From Litoditis marina (taxonomy: Eukaryota; Nematoda; Chromadorea; Rhabditida; Rhabditidae): a stretch of DNA of 64,000 nt. The stretch is taken from positions 1 through 64,000 of the forward strand of contig CAXIWQ010000403.1 of the NCBI GenBank assembly GCA_964036275.1, read 5' to 3'. The notes under the pieces are model-generated. The model was given only the letters and a program-made list of their open reading frames with translations. It was not told where the DNA came from and searched no databases. Made by a program: the position numbers and the translations under genes. Below, piece by piece: positions 9,066 to 21,940 of the stretch; position 1 is the stretch's first letter, and each line of letters begins with the position of its first letter.

Positions 9066-11246
9066 GGAGCAACAGACTTGATAGCCGTATGAACTTTTTT
9101 CTGTAGCTGCAAGGCAAAGAGGTAATAACCGCGTTAATTTGTCTTTTGTGGCTGTGCGCCACAGGATATAAAGTCGTATTAGGTTTTTGTAGCCATGAGC
9201 AACAGACTTGATAGCCGTATAAACTTTTTTCTGTAGCTGCAAGGCAAAGAGTCGATAACCGCGTTATATCGTATTTTGGGGCTGTGTGCCACAGAATAGA
9301 TAGTTGTATTGGGTTTTTCTAGCTGGGAGCAACATACTTGATAGCCATATAAACTTTTTTCTGTAGCTGCACGGCAAAGAGTCAATAACCGCGTTAATTT
9401 GTCTTTTGTGGCTGTGCGCCACAGAATATAAAGTCGTATTAGGTTTTTGTAGCTGGGAGCAACAGACTTGATAGCCGTATAAACTTTTTTTCTGTAGCTG
9501 CAAGGCAAAGAGGTAATAACCGCGTTAATTTGTCTTTTGTGGCTGTGCGCCACAGAATATAAAGTCGTATTAGGTTTTTGTAGCTGGGAGCAACAGATTT
9601 GATAGCCGTATGAAATGTTCTCTGTAACTGCAAGGCAAAGAGTCAATAACCGCGTTAATTTGTATTTTGTGGCTGTGCGCCACAGAATATAAAGTCGTAT
9701 TATGTTTTTGTAGTTGGAAGCAACAGACTTGATAGCCGTATGATTTTTTTTTTGTAGCTGCAAGTCAAAATGTCAATAACCGCGTTAATTCGTCTTTGCG
9801 GCTGTGCGCCACAGAATAGATTGTCGTATCAGGTTTTTGTAGCTGGGAGCAACAGACTTGATAGCCGTATGAACTTTTTTCTGTAGCTGCAAGGCAAAGA
9901 GGTAATAACCGCGTTAATTTGTCTTTTGTGGCTGTGCGCCACAGGATATAAAGTCGTATTAGGTTTTTGTAGCCATGAGCAACAGACTTGATAGCCGTAT
10001 AAACTTTTTTCTGTAGCTGCAAGGCAAAGAGTCGATAACCGCGTTATATCGTATTTTGTGGCTGTGCGCCACAGAATAGATAGTCGTATCAGGTTTTTGT
10101 AGCTGGGAGCAACATACTTGATAGCCGTATAACCTTTTTCCTGTAGCTGCACGGCAAAGAGTCAATAACCGCGTTAATTTGTGTCTTTTGTGGCTGTGCG
10201 CCACAGAATATAAAGTCGTATTAGGTTTTTGTAGCTGGGAGCAACAGACTTGATAGCCGTATGAACTTTTTTCTGTAGCTGCAAGGCAAAGAGGTAATAA
10301 CCGCGTTAATTTGTCTTTTGTGGCTGTGCGCCACAGAATAGATTGTCGTATCAGGTTTTTGTAGCTGGGAGCAACAGACTTGATAGCCGTATGAACTTTT
10401 TTCTGTAGCTGCAAGGCAAAGAGGTAATAACCGCGTTAATTTGTCTTTTGTGGCTGTGCGCCACAGGATATAAAGTCGTATTAGGTTTTTGTAGCCATGA
10501 GCAACAGACTTGATAGCCGTATAAACTTTTTTCTGTAGCTGCAAGGCAAAGAGTCGATAACCGCGTTATATCGTATTTTGGGGCTGTGTGCCACAGAATA
10601 GATAGTTGTATTGGGTTTTTCTAGCTGGGAGCAACATACTTGATAGCCATATAAACTTTTTTCTGTAGCTGCACGGCAAAGAGTCAATAACCGCGTTAAT
10701 TTGTCTTTTGTGGCTGTGCGCCACAGAATATAAAGTCGTATTAGGTTTTTGTAGCTGGGAGCAACAGACTTGATAGCCGTATAAACTTTTTTTCTGTAGC
10801 TGCAAGGCAAAGAGGTAATAACCGCGTTAATTTGTCTTTTGTGGCTGTGCGCCACAGAATATAAAGTCGTATTAGGTTTTTGTAGCTGGGAGCAACAGAT
10901 TTGATAGCCGTATGAAATGTTCTCTGTAACTGCAAGGCAAAGAGTCAATAACCGCGTTAATTTGTATTTTGTGGCTGTGCGCCACAGAATATAAAGTCGT
11001 ATTATGTTTTTGTAGTTGGAAGCAACAGACTTGATAGCCGTATGATTTTTTTTTTGTAGCTGCAAGTCAAAATGTCAATAACCGCGTTAATTCGTCTTTG
11101 TGGCTGTGCGCCACAGAATAGATTGTCGTATCAGGTTTTTGTAGCTGGGAGCAACAGACTTGATAGCCGTATGAACTTATTTCTGTAGCTGCAAGGCAAA
11201 GAGGTAATAACCGCGTTAATTTGTCTTTTGTGGCTGTGCGCCACAG
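8750..11246 (+). repeat. 1,302-bp (10-monomer) HOR, two copies
   Basis: 8,750-10,051 is repeated at 10,052-11,246. The 2-bp gain at 8,875 and 10,177 (spacing 1,302), the short-B class at about 9,760 and 11,062, and GGGGCTGTGTGCC at about 9,278 and 10,580 all agree. The unit contains the five-monomer cassette. The second copy ends where CACAGAATAGATTG replaces CACAGGATATAAAG; it also carries GAACTTATTTC near 11,175. Confidence 0.82.
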
Positions 11247-14200
11247 AATAGATTGTCGTATCAGGTTTTTGTAGCTGGGAGCAACAGACTTGATAGCCGT
11301 ATGAACTTTTCTCTGTAGCTGCAAGCCAACAAGTCGATAACCGCGATATTTCGTGTTTTGTGGCTGTGCGCCACAGAATATAAAGTCGTATTAGGTTTTT
11401 GTAGCTGGGAGCAACAGACTTGATAGCCGTATGATTTTTTTCTGTAGCTGCAAGGCAAAGAGTCAATAACCGCGTTAATTTGTCTTTTGTGGCTGTGCGC
11501 CACAGAATATAAAGTCGTATTAGGTTTTCGTAGCTGGGAGCAACAGACTTGATAGCCGTATGAACTTTTTTCTGTAGCTGCAAGGCAAAGAGGTAATAAC
11601 CGCGTTAATTTGTCTTTTGTGGCTGTGCGCCACAGAATAGATTGTCGTATCAGGTTTTTGTAGCTGGGAGCAACAGACTTGATAGCCGTATGAACTTTTC
11701 TCTGTAGCTGCAAGCCAACAAGTCGATAACCGCGATATTTCGTGTTTTGTGGCTGTGCGCCACAGAATATAAAGTCGTATTAGGTTTTCGTAGCTGGGAG
11801 CAACAGACTTGATAGCCGTATGATTTTTTTTCTGTAGCTGCAAGGCAAAGAGTCAATAACCGCGTTAATTTGTCTTTTGTGGCTGTGCGCCACAGAATAG
11901 ATTGTCGTATTAGGTTTTTGTAGCTGGGAGCAACAGATTTGATAGCCGTATGGAATATTCTCTGTAACTGCGAGGCAAAGAGTCAATAACCGCGTTAATT
12001 CGTCTTTTGTGGCTGTGCGCCACAGAATATATAGTCGTATTAGGTTTTTGTAGCTGGGAGCAACAGACTTGATAGCCGTATGAACTGTTCTCTGTAGCTG
12101 CAAGGCAAAGAGTCGATAACCGCGTTAATTCGTATTTTGTGGCTGTGCGCCACAGAATAGATAGTCGTATTAGGTTTTTTTAGCTGGGAGCAACATACTT
12201 GATAGCCGTATAACCTTTTTCCTGTAGCTGCACGGCAAAGAGTCAATAACCGCGTTAATTTGTCTTTTGTGGCTGTGCGCCACAGAATATAAAGTCGTAT
12301 TAGGTTTTCGTAGCTGGGAGCAACAGACTTGATAGCCGTATGAATTTTTTTCTGTAGCTGCAAGGCAAAGAGGTAATAACCGCGTTAATTTGTCTTTTGT
12401 GGCTGTGCGCCACAGAATAGATTGTCGTATCAGGTTTTTGTAGCTGGGAGCAACAGACTTGATAGCCGTATGAACTTTTCTCTGTAGCTGCAAGCCAACA
12501 AGTCGATAACCGCGATAATTCGTATTTTGTGGCTGTGCGCCACAGAATAGATTGTCGTATTAGGTTTTTGTAGCTGGGAGCAACAGATTTGATAGCCGTA
12601 TGAACTGTTCTTTGTAGCTGCAAGGCAAAGAGTCGATAACCGCGTTAATTCGTATTTTGTGGCTGTGCGCCACAGAATAGATAGTCGTATTAGGTTTTTG
12701 TAGCTGGGAGCAACATATTTGATAGCCGTATAACCTTTTTCCTGTAGCTGCACGGCAAAGAGTCAATAACCGCGTTAATTTGTCTTTTGTGGCTGTGCGC
12801 CACAGAATATAAAGTCGTATTAGGTTTTTGTAGCTGGGAGCAACAGACTTGATAGCCGTATGAACTTTTTTCTGTAGCTGCAAGGCAAAGAGGTAATAAC
12901 CGCGTTAATTTGTCTTTTGTGGCTGTGCGCCACAGAATAGATTGTCGTATCAGGTTTTTGTAGCTGGGAGCAACAGACTTGATAGCCGTATGAACTTTTT
13001 TCTGTAGCTGCAAGGCAAAGAGGTAATAACCGCGTTAATTTGTCTTTTGTGGCTGTGCGCCATAGGATATAAAGTCGTATTAGGTTTTTGTAGCCATGAG
13101 CAACAGACTTGATAGCCGTATAAACTTTTTTCTGTAGCTGCAAGGCAAAGAGTCGATAACCGCGTTATATCGTATTTTGTGGCTGTGTGCCACAGAATAG
13201 ATAGTTGTATTGGGTTTTTCTAGCTGGGAGCAACATACTTGATAGCCATATAAACTTGTTTCTGTAGCTGCACGGCAAAGAGTCAATAACCGCGTTAATT
13301 TGTCTTTTGTGGCTGTGCGCCACAGAATATAAAGTCGTATTAGGTTTTTGTAGCTGGGAGCAACAGACTTGATAGCCGTATAAACTTTTTTTCTGTAGCT
13401 GCAAGGCAAAGAGGTAATAACCGCGTTAATTTGTCTTTTGTGGCTGTGCGCCACAGAATAGATTGTCGTATCAGGTTTTTGTAGCTGGGAGCAACAGACT
13501 TGATAGCCGTATGAACTTTTCTCTGTAGCTGCAAGCCAACAAGTCGATAACCGCGATAATTCGTATTTTGTGGCTGTGCGCCACAGAATAGATTGTCGTA
13601 TTAGGTTTTTGTAGCTGGGAGCAACAGATTTGATAGCCGTATGAACTGTTCTTTGTAGCTGCAAGGCAAAGAGTCGATAACCGCGTTAATTTGTATTTTG
13701 TGGCTGTGCGCCACAGAATAGATAGTCGTATTAGGTTTTTGTAGCTGGGAGCAACATATTTGATAGCCGTATAACCTTTTTTCTGTAGCTGCACGGCAAA
13801 GAGTCAATAACCGCGTTAATTTGTCTTTTGTGGCTGTGCGCCACAGAATATAAAGTCGTATTAGGTTTTTGTAGCTGGGAGCAACAGACTTGATAGCCGT
13901 ATGAACTTTTTTTCTGTAGCTGCAAGGCAAAGAGGTAATAACCGCGTTAATTTGTCTTTTGTGGCTGTGCGCCACAGAATAGATTGTCGTATCAGGTTTT
14001 TGTAGCTGGGAGCAACAGACTTGATAGCCGCATGAACTTTTTTCTGTAGCTGCAAGGCAAAGAGGTAATAACCGCGTTAATTTGTCTTTTGTGGCTGTGC
14101 GCCATAGGATATAAAGTCGTATTAGGTTTTTGTAGCCATGAGCAACAGACTTGATAGCCGTATAAACTTTTTTCTGTAGCTGCAAGGCAAAGAGTCGATA

Positions 14201-17200
14201 ACCGCGTTATATCGTATTTTGTGGCTGTGTGCCACAGAATAGATAGTTGTATTGGGTTTTTCTAGCTGGGAGCAACATACTTGATAGCCATATAAACTTT
14301 TTTCTGTAGCTGCACGGCAAAGAGTCAATAACCGCGTTAATTTGTCTTTTGTGGCTGTGCGCCACATAATATAAAGTCGTATTAGGTTTTTGTAGCTGGG
14401 AGCAACATACTTGATAGCCGTATAAACTTTTTTTCTGTAGCTGCAAGGCAAAGAGGTAAAAACCGCGTTAATTTGTCTTTTGTGGCTGTGCGCCACAGAA
14501 TATAAAGTCGTATTAGGTTTTTGTAGCTGGGAGCAACAGATTTGATAGCCGTATGAAATGTTCTCTGTAACTGCAAGGCAAAGAGTCAATAACCGCGTTA
14601 ATTTGTATTTTGTGGCTGTGCGCCACAGAATATAAAGTCGTATTATGTTTTTGTAGTTGGAAGCAACAGACTTGATAGCCGTATGATTTTTTTTTTGTAG
14701 CTGCAAGTCAAAATGTCAATAACCGCGTTAATTCGTCTTTGTGGCTGTGCGCCTCAGAATAGATTGTCGTATTAGGTTTTTGTAGCTGGGAGCAACAGAT
14801 TTGATAGCCGTATGAAATGTTCTCTGTAACTGCGAGGCAAAGAGTCAATAACCGCGTTAATTCGTCTTTTGTGGCTGTGCGCCACAGAATATATAGTCGT
14901 ATTAGGTTTTTGTAGCTGGGAGCAACAAACTTGATAGCCGTATGAACTTTTCTCTGTAGCTGCAAGCCAACAAGTCGATAACCGCGATAATTTGTATTTT
15001 GTGGCTGTGCGCCACAGAATAGATTGTCGTATTAGGTTTTTGTAGCTGGGAGCAACAGATTTGATAGCCGTATAAACTGTTCTCTGTAGCTGCAAGGCAA
15101 AGAGTCGATAACCGCGATAATTTGTATTTTGTGGCTGTGCGCCACAGAATAGATTGTCGTATTAGGTTTTTGTAGCTGGGAGCAACAGATTTGATAGCCG
15201 TATAAACTGTTCTCTGTAGCTGCAAGGCAAAGAGTCGATAACCGCGTCAATTCGTATTTTGTGGCTGTGCGCCACAGAATAGATAGTCGTATTAGTTTTT
15301 TGTAGCTGGGAGCAACATACTTGGTAGCCGTATAACCTTTTTCCTGTAGCTGCACGGCAAAGAGTCAATAACCGCGTTAATTTGTCTTTTGTGGCTGTGC
15401 GCCACAGAATAGATTGTCGTATTAGGTTTTTGTAGCTGGGAGCAACAGATTTGATAGCCGTATGAAATATTCTCTGTAACTGCGAGGCAAAGAGTCAATA
15501 ACCGCGTTAATTCGTCTTTTGTGGCTGTGCGCCACAGAATATATAGTCGTATTAGGTTTTTGTAGCTGGGAGCAACAGACTTGATAGCCGTATGAACTGT
15601 TCTCTGTAGCTGCAAGGCAAAGAGTCGATAACCGCGTTAATTCGTATTTTGTGGCTGTGCGCCACAGAATAGATAGTCGTATTAGGTTTTTTTAGCTGGG
15701 AGCAACATACTTGATAGCCGTATAACCTTTTTCCTGTAGCTGCACGGCAAATAGTCAATAACCGCGTTAATTTGTCTTTTGTGGCTGTGCGCCACAGAAT
15801 AGATTGTCGTATCAGGTTTTTGTAGCTGGGAGCAACAGACTTGATAGCCGTATGAACTTTTCTCTGTAGCTGCAAGCCAACAAGTCGATAACCGCGATAA
15901 TTCGTATTTTGTGGCTGTGCGCCACAGAATAGATTGTCGTATTAGGTTTTTGTAGCTGGGAGCAACAGATTTGATAGCCGTATGAACTGTTCTCTGTAGC
16001 TGCAAGGCAAAGAGTCGATAACCGCGTTAATTCGTATTTTGTGGCTGTGCGCCACAGAATAGATAGTCGTATTAGGTTTTTGTAGCTGGGAGCAACATAT
16101 TTGATAGCCGTATAACCTTTTTCCTGTAGCTGCACGGCAAAGAGTCAATAACCGCGTTAATTTGTCTTTTGGGGCTGTGCGCCACAGAATATAAAGTCGT
16201 ATTAGGTTTTTGTAGCTGGGAGCAACAGACTTGATAGCCGTATGAACTTTTTTCTGTAGCTGCAAGGCAAAGAGGTAATAACCGCGTTAATTTGTCTTTT
16301 GTGGCTGTGCGCCACAGAATAGATTGTCGTATCAGGTTTTTGTAGCTGGGAGCAACAGACTTGATAGCCGTATGAACTTTTTTCTGTAGCTGCAAGGCAA
16401 AGAGGTAATAACCGCGTTAATTTGTCTTTTGTGGCTGTGCGCCATAGGATATAAAGTCGTATTAGGTTTTTGTAGCCATGAGCAACAGACTTGATAGCCG
16501 TATAAACTTTTTTTTGTAGCTGCAAGGCAAAGAGTCGATAACCGCGTTATATCGTATTTTGTGGCTGTGTGCCACAGAATAGATAGTTGTATTGGGTTTT
16601 TCTAGCTGGGAGCAACATACTTGATAGCCATATAAACTTTTTTCTGTAGCTGCACGGCAAAGAGTCAATAACCGCGTTAATTTGTCTTTTGTGGCTGTGC
16701 GCCACAGAATATAAAGTCGTATTAGGTTTTTGTAGCTGGGAGCAACAGACTTGATAGCCGTATAAACTTTTTTTCTGTAGCTGCAAGGCAAAGAGATAAT
16801 AACCGCGTTAATTTGTCTTTTGTGGCTGTGCGCCACAGAATATAAAGTCGTATTAGGTTTTTGTAGCTGGGAGCAACAGATTTGATAGCCGTATGAAATG
16901 TTCTCTGTAACTGCAAGGCAAAGAGTCAATAACCGCGTTAATTTGTATTTTGTGGCTGTGCGCCACAGAATATAAAGTCGTATTATGTTTTTGTAGTTGG
17001 AAGCAACAGACTTGATAGCCGTATGATTTTTTTTTTGTAGCTGCAAGTCAAAATGTCAATAACCGCGTTAATTCGTCTTTGTGGCTGTGCGCCACAGAAT
17101 AGATTGTCGTATTAGGTTTTTGTAGCTGGGAGCAACATATTTGATAGCCGTATGAAATGTTCTCTGTAACTGCGAGGCAAAGAGTCAATAACCGCGTTAA

Positions 17201-19199
17201 TTCGTCTTTTGTGGCTGTGCGCCACAGAATATATAGTCGTATTAGGTTTTTGTAGCTGGGAGCAACAGACTTGATAGCCGTATGAACTTTTCTCTGTAGC
17301 TGCAAGCCAACAAGTCGATAACCGCGATAATTTGTATTTTGTGGCTGTGCGCCACAGAATAGATTGTCGTATTAGGTTTTTGTAGCTGGGAGCAACAGAT
17401 TTGATAGCCGTATGAACTGTTCTCTGTAGCTGCAAGGCAAAGATTCGATAACCGCGTCAATTCGTATTTTGTGGCTGTGCGCCACAGAATAGATAGTCGT
17501 ATTAAGTTTTTGTAGCTGGGAGCAACATACTTGGTAGCCGTATAACCTTTTTCCTGTAGCTGCACGGCAAAGAGTCAATAACCGCGTTAATTTGTCTTTT
17601 GTGGCTGTGCGCCACAGAATATGAAGTCGTATTAGGTTTTTGTAGCTGGGAGCAACAGACTTGATGGCCGTATGAACTTTTTTCTGTAGCTGCAAGGCAA
17701 AGAAGTAATAACCGCGTTAATTTGTCTTTGTGGCTGTGCGCCACAGAATATATTGTCGTATCAGGTTTTTGTAGCTGGGAGCAACAGACTTGATAGCCGT
17801 ATGAACTTTTCTCTGTAGCTGCAAGCCAACAAGTCGATAACCGCGATATTTCGTGTTTTGTGGCTGTGCGCCACAGAATAGATTGTCGTATTAGGTTTTT
17901 GTAGCTGGGAGCGACAGATTTGATAGCCGTATGAACTGTTCTCTGTAGCTGCAAGGCAAAGAGTCGATAACCGCGTTAATTCGTATTTTGTGGCTGTGCG
18001 CCACAGAATAGATAGTCGTATCAGGTTTTTGTAGCTGGGAGCAACATACTTGATAGCCGTATAACCTTTTTCCTGTAGCTGCACGGCAAAGAGTCAATAA
18101 CCGCGTTAATTTGTCTTTTGTGGCTGTGCGCCACAGAATATAAATTCGTATTAGGTTTTTGTAGCTGGGAGCAACAGACTTGATAGCCGTATGAACTTTT
18201 TTCTGTAGCTGCAAGGCAAAGAGGTAATAACCGCGTTAATTTGTCTTTTGTGGCTGTGCGCCACAGGATATAAAGTCGTATTAGGTTTTTGTAGCCATGA
18301 GCAACAGACTTGATAGCCGTATAAACTTTTTTCTGTAGCTGCAAGGCAAAGAGTCGATAACCGCGTTATATCGTATTTTGTGGCTGTGTGCCACAGAATA
18401 GATAGTTGTATTGGGTTTTTCTAGCTGGGAGCAACATACTTGATAGCCATATAAACTTTTTTCTGTAGCTGCACGGCAAAGAGTCAATAACCGCGTTAAT
18501 TTGTCTTTTGTGGCTGTGCGCCACAGAATATAAAGTCGTATTAGGTTTTTGTAGCTGGGAGCAACAGACTTGATAGCCGTATAAACTTTTTTTTCTGTAG
18601 CTGCAAGGCAAAGAGGTAATAACCGCGTTAATTTGTCTTTTGTGGCTGTGCGCCACAGAATATAAAGTCGTATTAGGTTTTTGTAGCTGGGAGCAACAGA
18701 TTTGATAGCCGTATGAAATGTTCTCTGTAACTGCAAGGCAAAGAGTCAATAACCGCGTTAATTTGTATTTTGTGGCTGTGCGCCACAGAATATAAAGTCG
18801 TATTATGTTTTTGTAGTTGGAAGCAACAGACTTGATAGCCGTATGATTTTTTTTGTAGCTGCAAGTCAAAATGTCAATAACCGCGTTAATTCGTCTTTGT
18901 GGCTGTGCGCCACAGAATATATTGTCGTATTAGGTTTTTGTAGCTGGGAGCAACAGATTTGATAGCCGTATGAAATGTTCTCTGTAACTGCGAGGCAAAG
19001 AGTCAATAACCGCGTTAATTCGTCTTTTGTGGCTGTGCGCCACAGAATATATAGTCGTATTAGGTTTTTGTAGCTGGGAGCAACAGACTTGATAGCCGTA
19101 TGAACTTTTCTCTGTAGCTGCAAGCCAACAAGTCGATAACCGCGATAATTTGTATTTTGTGGCTGTGCGCCACAGAATAGATTGTCGTATTAGGTTTTT

Positions 19200-21940
19200 G
19201 TAGCTGGGAGCAACAGATTTGATAGCCGTATGAACTGTTCTCTGTAGCTGCAAGGCAAAGAGTCGATAACCGCGTCAATTCGTATTTTGTGGCTGTGCGC
19301 CACAGAATAGATAGTCGTATTAGGTTTTTGTAGCTGGGAGCAACATACTTGGTAGCCGTATAACCTTTTTCCTGTAGCTGCACGGCAAAGAGTCAATAAC
19401 CGCGTTAATTTGTCTTTTGTGGCTGTGCGCCACAGAATATAAAGTCGTATTAGGTTTTTGTAGCTGGGAGCAACAGACTTGATGGCCGTATGAACTTTTT
19501 TCTGTAGCTGCAAGGCAAAGAAGTAATAACCGCGTTAATTTGTCTTTTGTGGCTGTGCGCCACAGAATAGATTGTCGTATCAGGTTTTTGTAGCTGGGAG
19601 CAACAGACTTGATAGCCGTATGAACTTTTCTCTGTAGCTGCAAGCCAACAAGTCGATAACCGCGATATTTCGTGTTTTGTGGCTGTGCGCCACAGAATAG
19701 ATTGTCGTATTGGGTTTTTGTAGCTGGGAGCAACAGATTTGATAGCCGTATGAACTGTTCTCTGTAGCTGCAAGGCAAAGAGTCGATAACCGCGTTAATT
19801 CGTATTTTGTGGCTGTGCGCCACAGAATAGATAGTCGTATCAGGTTTTTGTAGCTGGGAGCAACATACTTGATAGCCGTATAACCTTTTTCCTGTAGCTG
19901 CACGGCAAAGAGTCAATAACCGCGTTAATTTGTGTCTTTTGTGGCTGTGCGCCACAGAATATAAAGTCGTATTAGGTTTTTGTAGCTGGGAGCAACAGAC
20001 TTGATAGCCGTATGAACTTTTTTCTGTAGCTGCAAGGCAAAGAGGTAATAACCGCGTTAATTTGTCTTTTGTGGCTGTGCGCCACAGAATAGATTGTCGT
20101 ATCAGGTTTTTGTAGCTGGGAGCAACAGATTTGATAGCCGTATGAACTGTTCTCTGTAGCTGCAAGGCAAAGAGTCGATAACCGCGTCAATTCGTATTTT
20201 GTGGCTGTGCGCCACAGAATAGATAGTCGTATTAGGTTTTTGTAGCTGGGAGCAACATACTTGGTAGCCGTATAACCTTTTTCCTGTAGCTGCACGGCAA
20301 AGAGTCAATAACCGCGTTAATTTGTCTTTTGTGGCTGTGCGCCACAGAATATAAAGTCGTATTAGGTTTTTGTAGCTGGGAGCAACAGACTTGATGGTCG
20401 TATGAACTTTTTTCTGTAGCTGCAAGGCAAAGAAGTAATAACCGCGTTAATTTGTCTTTTGTGGCTGTGCGCCACAGAATAGATTGTCGTATCAGGTTTT
20501 TGTAGCTGGGAGCAACAGACTTGATAGCCGTATGAACTTTTCTCTGTAGCTGCAAGCCAACAAGTCGATAACCGCGATATTTCGTGTTTTGTGGCTGTGC
20601 GCCACAGAATAGATTGTCGTATTAGGTTTTTGTAGCTGGGAGCAACAGATTTGATAGCCGTATGAACTGTTCTCTGTAGCTGCAAGGCAAAGAGTCGATA
20701 ACCGCGTTAATTCGTATTTTGTGGCTGTGCGCCACAGAATAGATAGTCGTATCAGGTTTTTGTAGCTGGGAGCAACATACTTGATAGCCGTATAACCTTT
20801 TTCCTGTAGCTGCACGGCAAAGAGTCAATAACCGCGTTAATTTGTGTCTTTTGTGGCTGTGCGCCACAGAATATAAAGTCGTATTAGGTTTTTGTAGCTG
20901 GGAGCAACAGACTTGATAGCCGTATGAACTTTTTTCTGTAGCTGCAAGGCAAAGAGGTAATAACCGCGTTAATTTGTCTTTTGTGGCTGTGCGCCACAGA
21001 ATAGATTGTCGTATCAGGTTTTTGTAGCTGGGAGCAACAGATTTGATAGCCGTATGAACTGTTCTCTGTAGCTGCAAGGCAAAGAGTCGATAACCGCGTC
21101 AATTCGTATTTTGTGGCTGTGCGCCACAGAATAGATAGTCGTATTAGGTTTTTGTAGCTGGGAGCAACATACTTGGTAGCCGTATAACCTTTTTCCTGTA
21201 GCTGCACGGCAAAGAGTCAATAACCGCGTTAATTTGTCTTTTGTGGCTGTGCGCCACAGAATATAAAGTCGTATTAGGTTTTTGTAGCTGGGAGCAACAG
21301 ACTTGATGGCCGTATGAACTTTTTTCTGTAGCTGCAAGGCAAAGAAGTAATAACCGCGTTAATTTGTCTTTTGTGGCTGTGCGCCACAGAATAGATTGTC
21401 GTATCAGGTTTTTGTAGCTGGGAGCAACAGACTTGATAGCCGTATGAACTTTTCTCTGTAGCTGCAAGCCAACAAGTCGATAACCGCGATATTTCGTGTT
21501 TTGTGGCTGTGCGCCACAGAATAGATTGTCGTATTAGGTTTTTGTAGCTGGGAGCAACAGATTTGATAGCCGTATGAACTGTTCTCTGTAGCTGCAAGGC
21601 AAAGAGTCGATAACCGCGTTAATTCGTATTTTGTGGCTGTGCGCCACAGAATAGATAGTCGTATCAGGTTTTTGTAGCTGGGAGCAACATACTTGATAGC
21701 CGTATAACCTTTTTCCTGTAGCTGCACGGCAAAGAGTCAATAACCGCGTTAATTTGTGTCTTTTGTGGCTGTGCGCCACAGAATATAAAGTCGTATTAGG
21801 TTTTTGTAGCTGGGAGCAACAGACTTGATAGCCGTATGAACTTTTTTCTGTAGCTGCAAGGCAAAGAGGTAATAACCGCGTTAATTTGTCTTTTGTGGCT
21901 GTGCGCCACAGAATAGATTGTCGTATCAGGTTTTTGTAGC
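19200..21940 (+). repeat. 912-bp HOR, three copies (in 12.88-kb copy 2)
   Basis: Counterpart of the 6,320-9,065 block, 12,877 bp to the right, with 2-bp-gain monomers near 19,928, 20,840 and 21,752. It keeps the GTATTGGG variant of the first block (near 19,708). One new substitution, GATGGTCG near 20,394, is found only here. Confidence 0.87.

Larger units (their letters stand above)
1..12879 (+). repeat. 12.88-kb higher-order repeat, copy 1
   Basis: The order of monomer variants seen from base 1 is repeated starting at 12,880, with offset 12,879 falling to 12,877 after two one-base indels. About 99 monomers make up one unit. The true unit start is unknown because the window opens inside the array, so these limits mark one period. 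Inside are lower-level repeats: 2,340- and 1,819-bp periods, three 912-bp copies, two 1,302-bp copies, and from 11,246 to 12,879 a stretch of mixed monomer classes with no clean shorter period, partly resembling 2,414-3,400 at an offset of about 9,370 bp. Confidence 0.93.
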
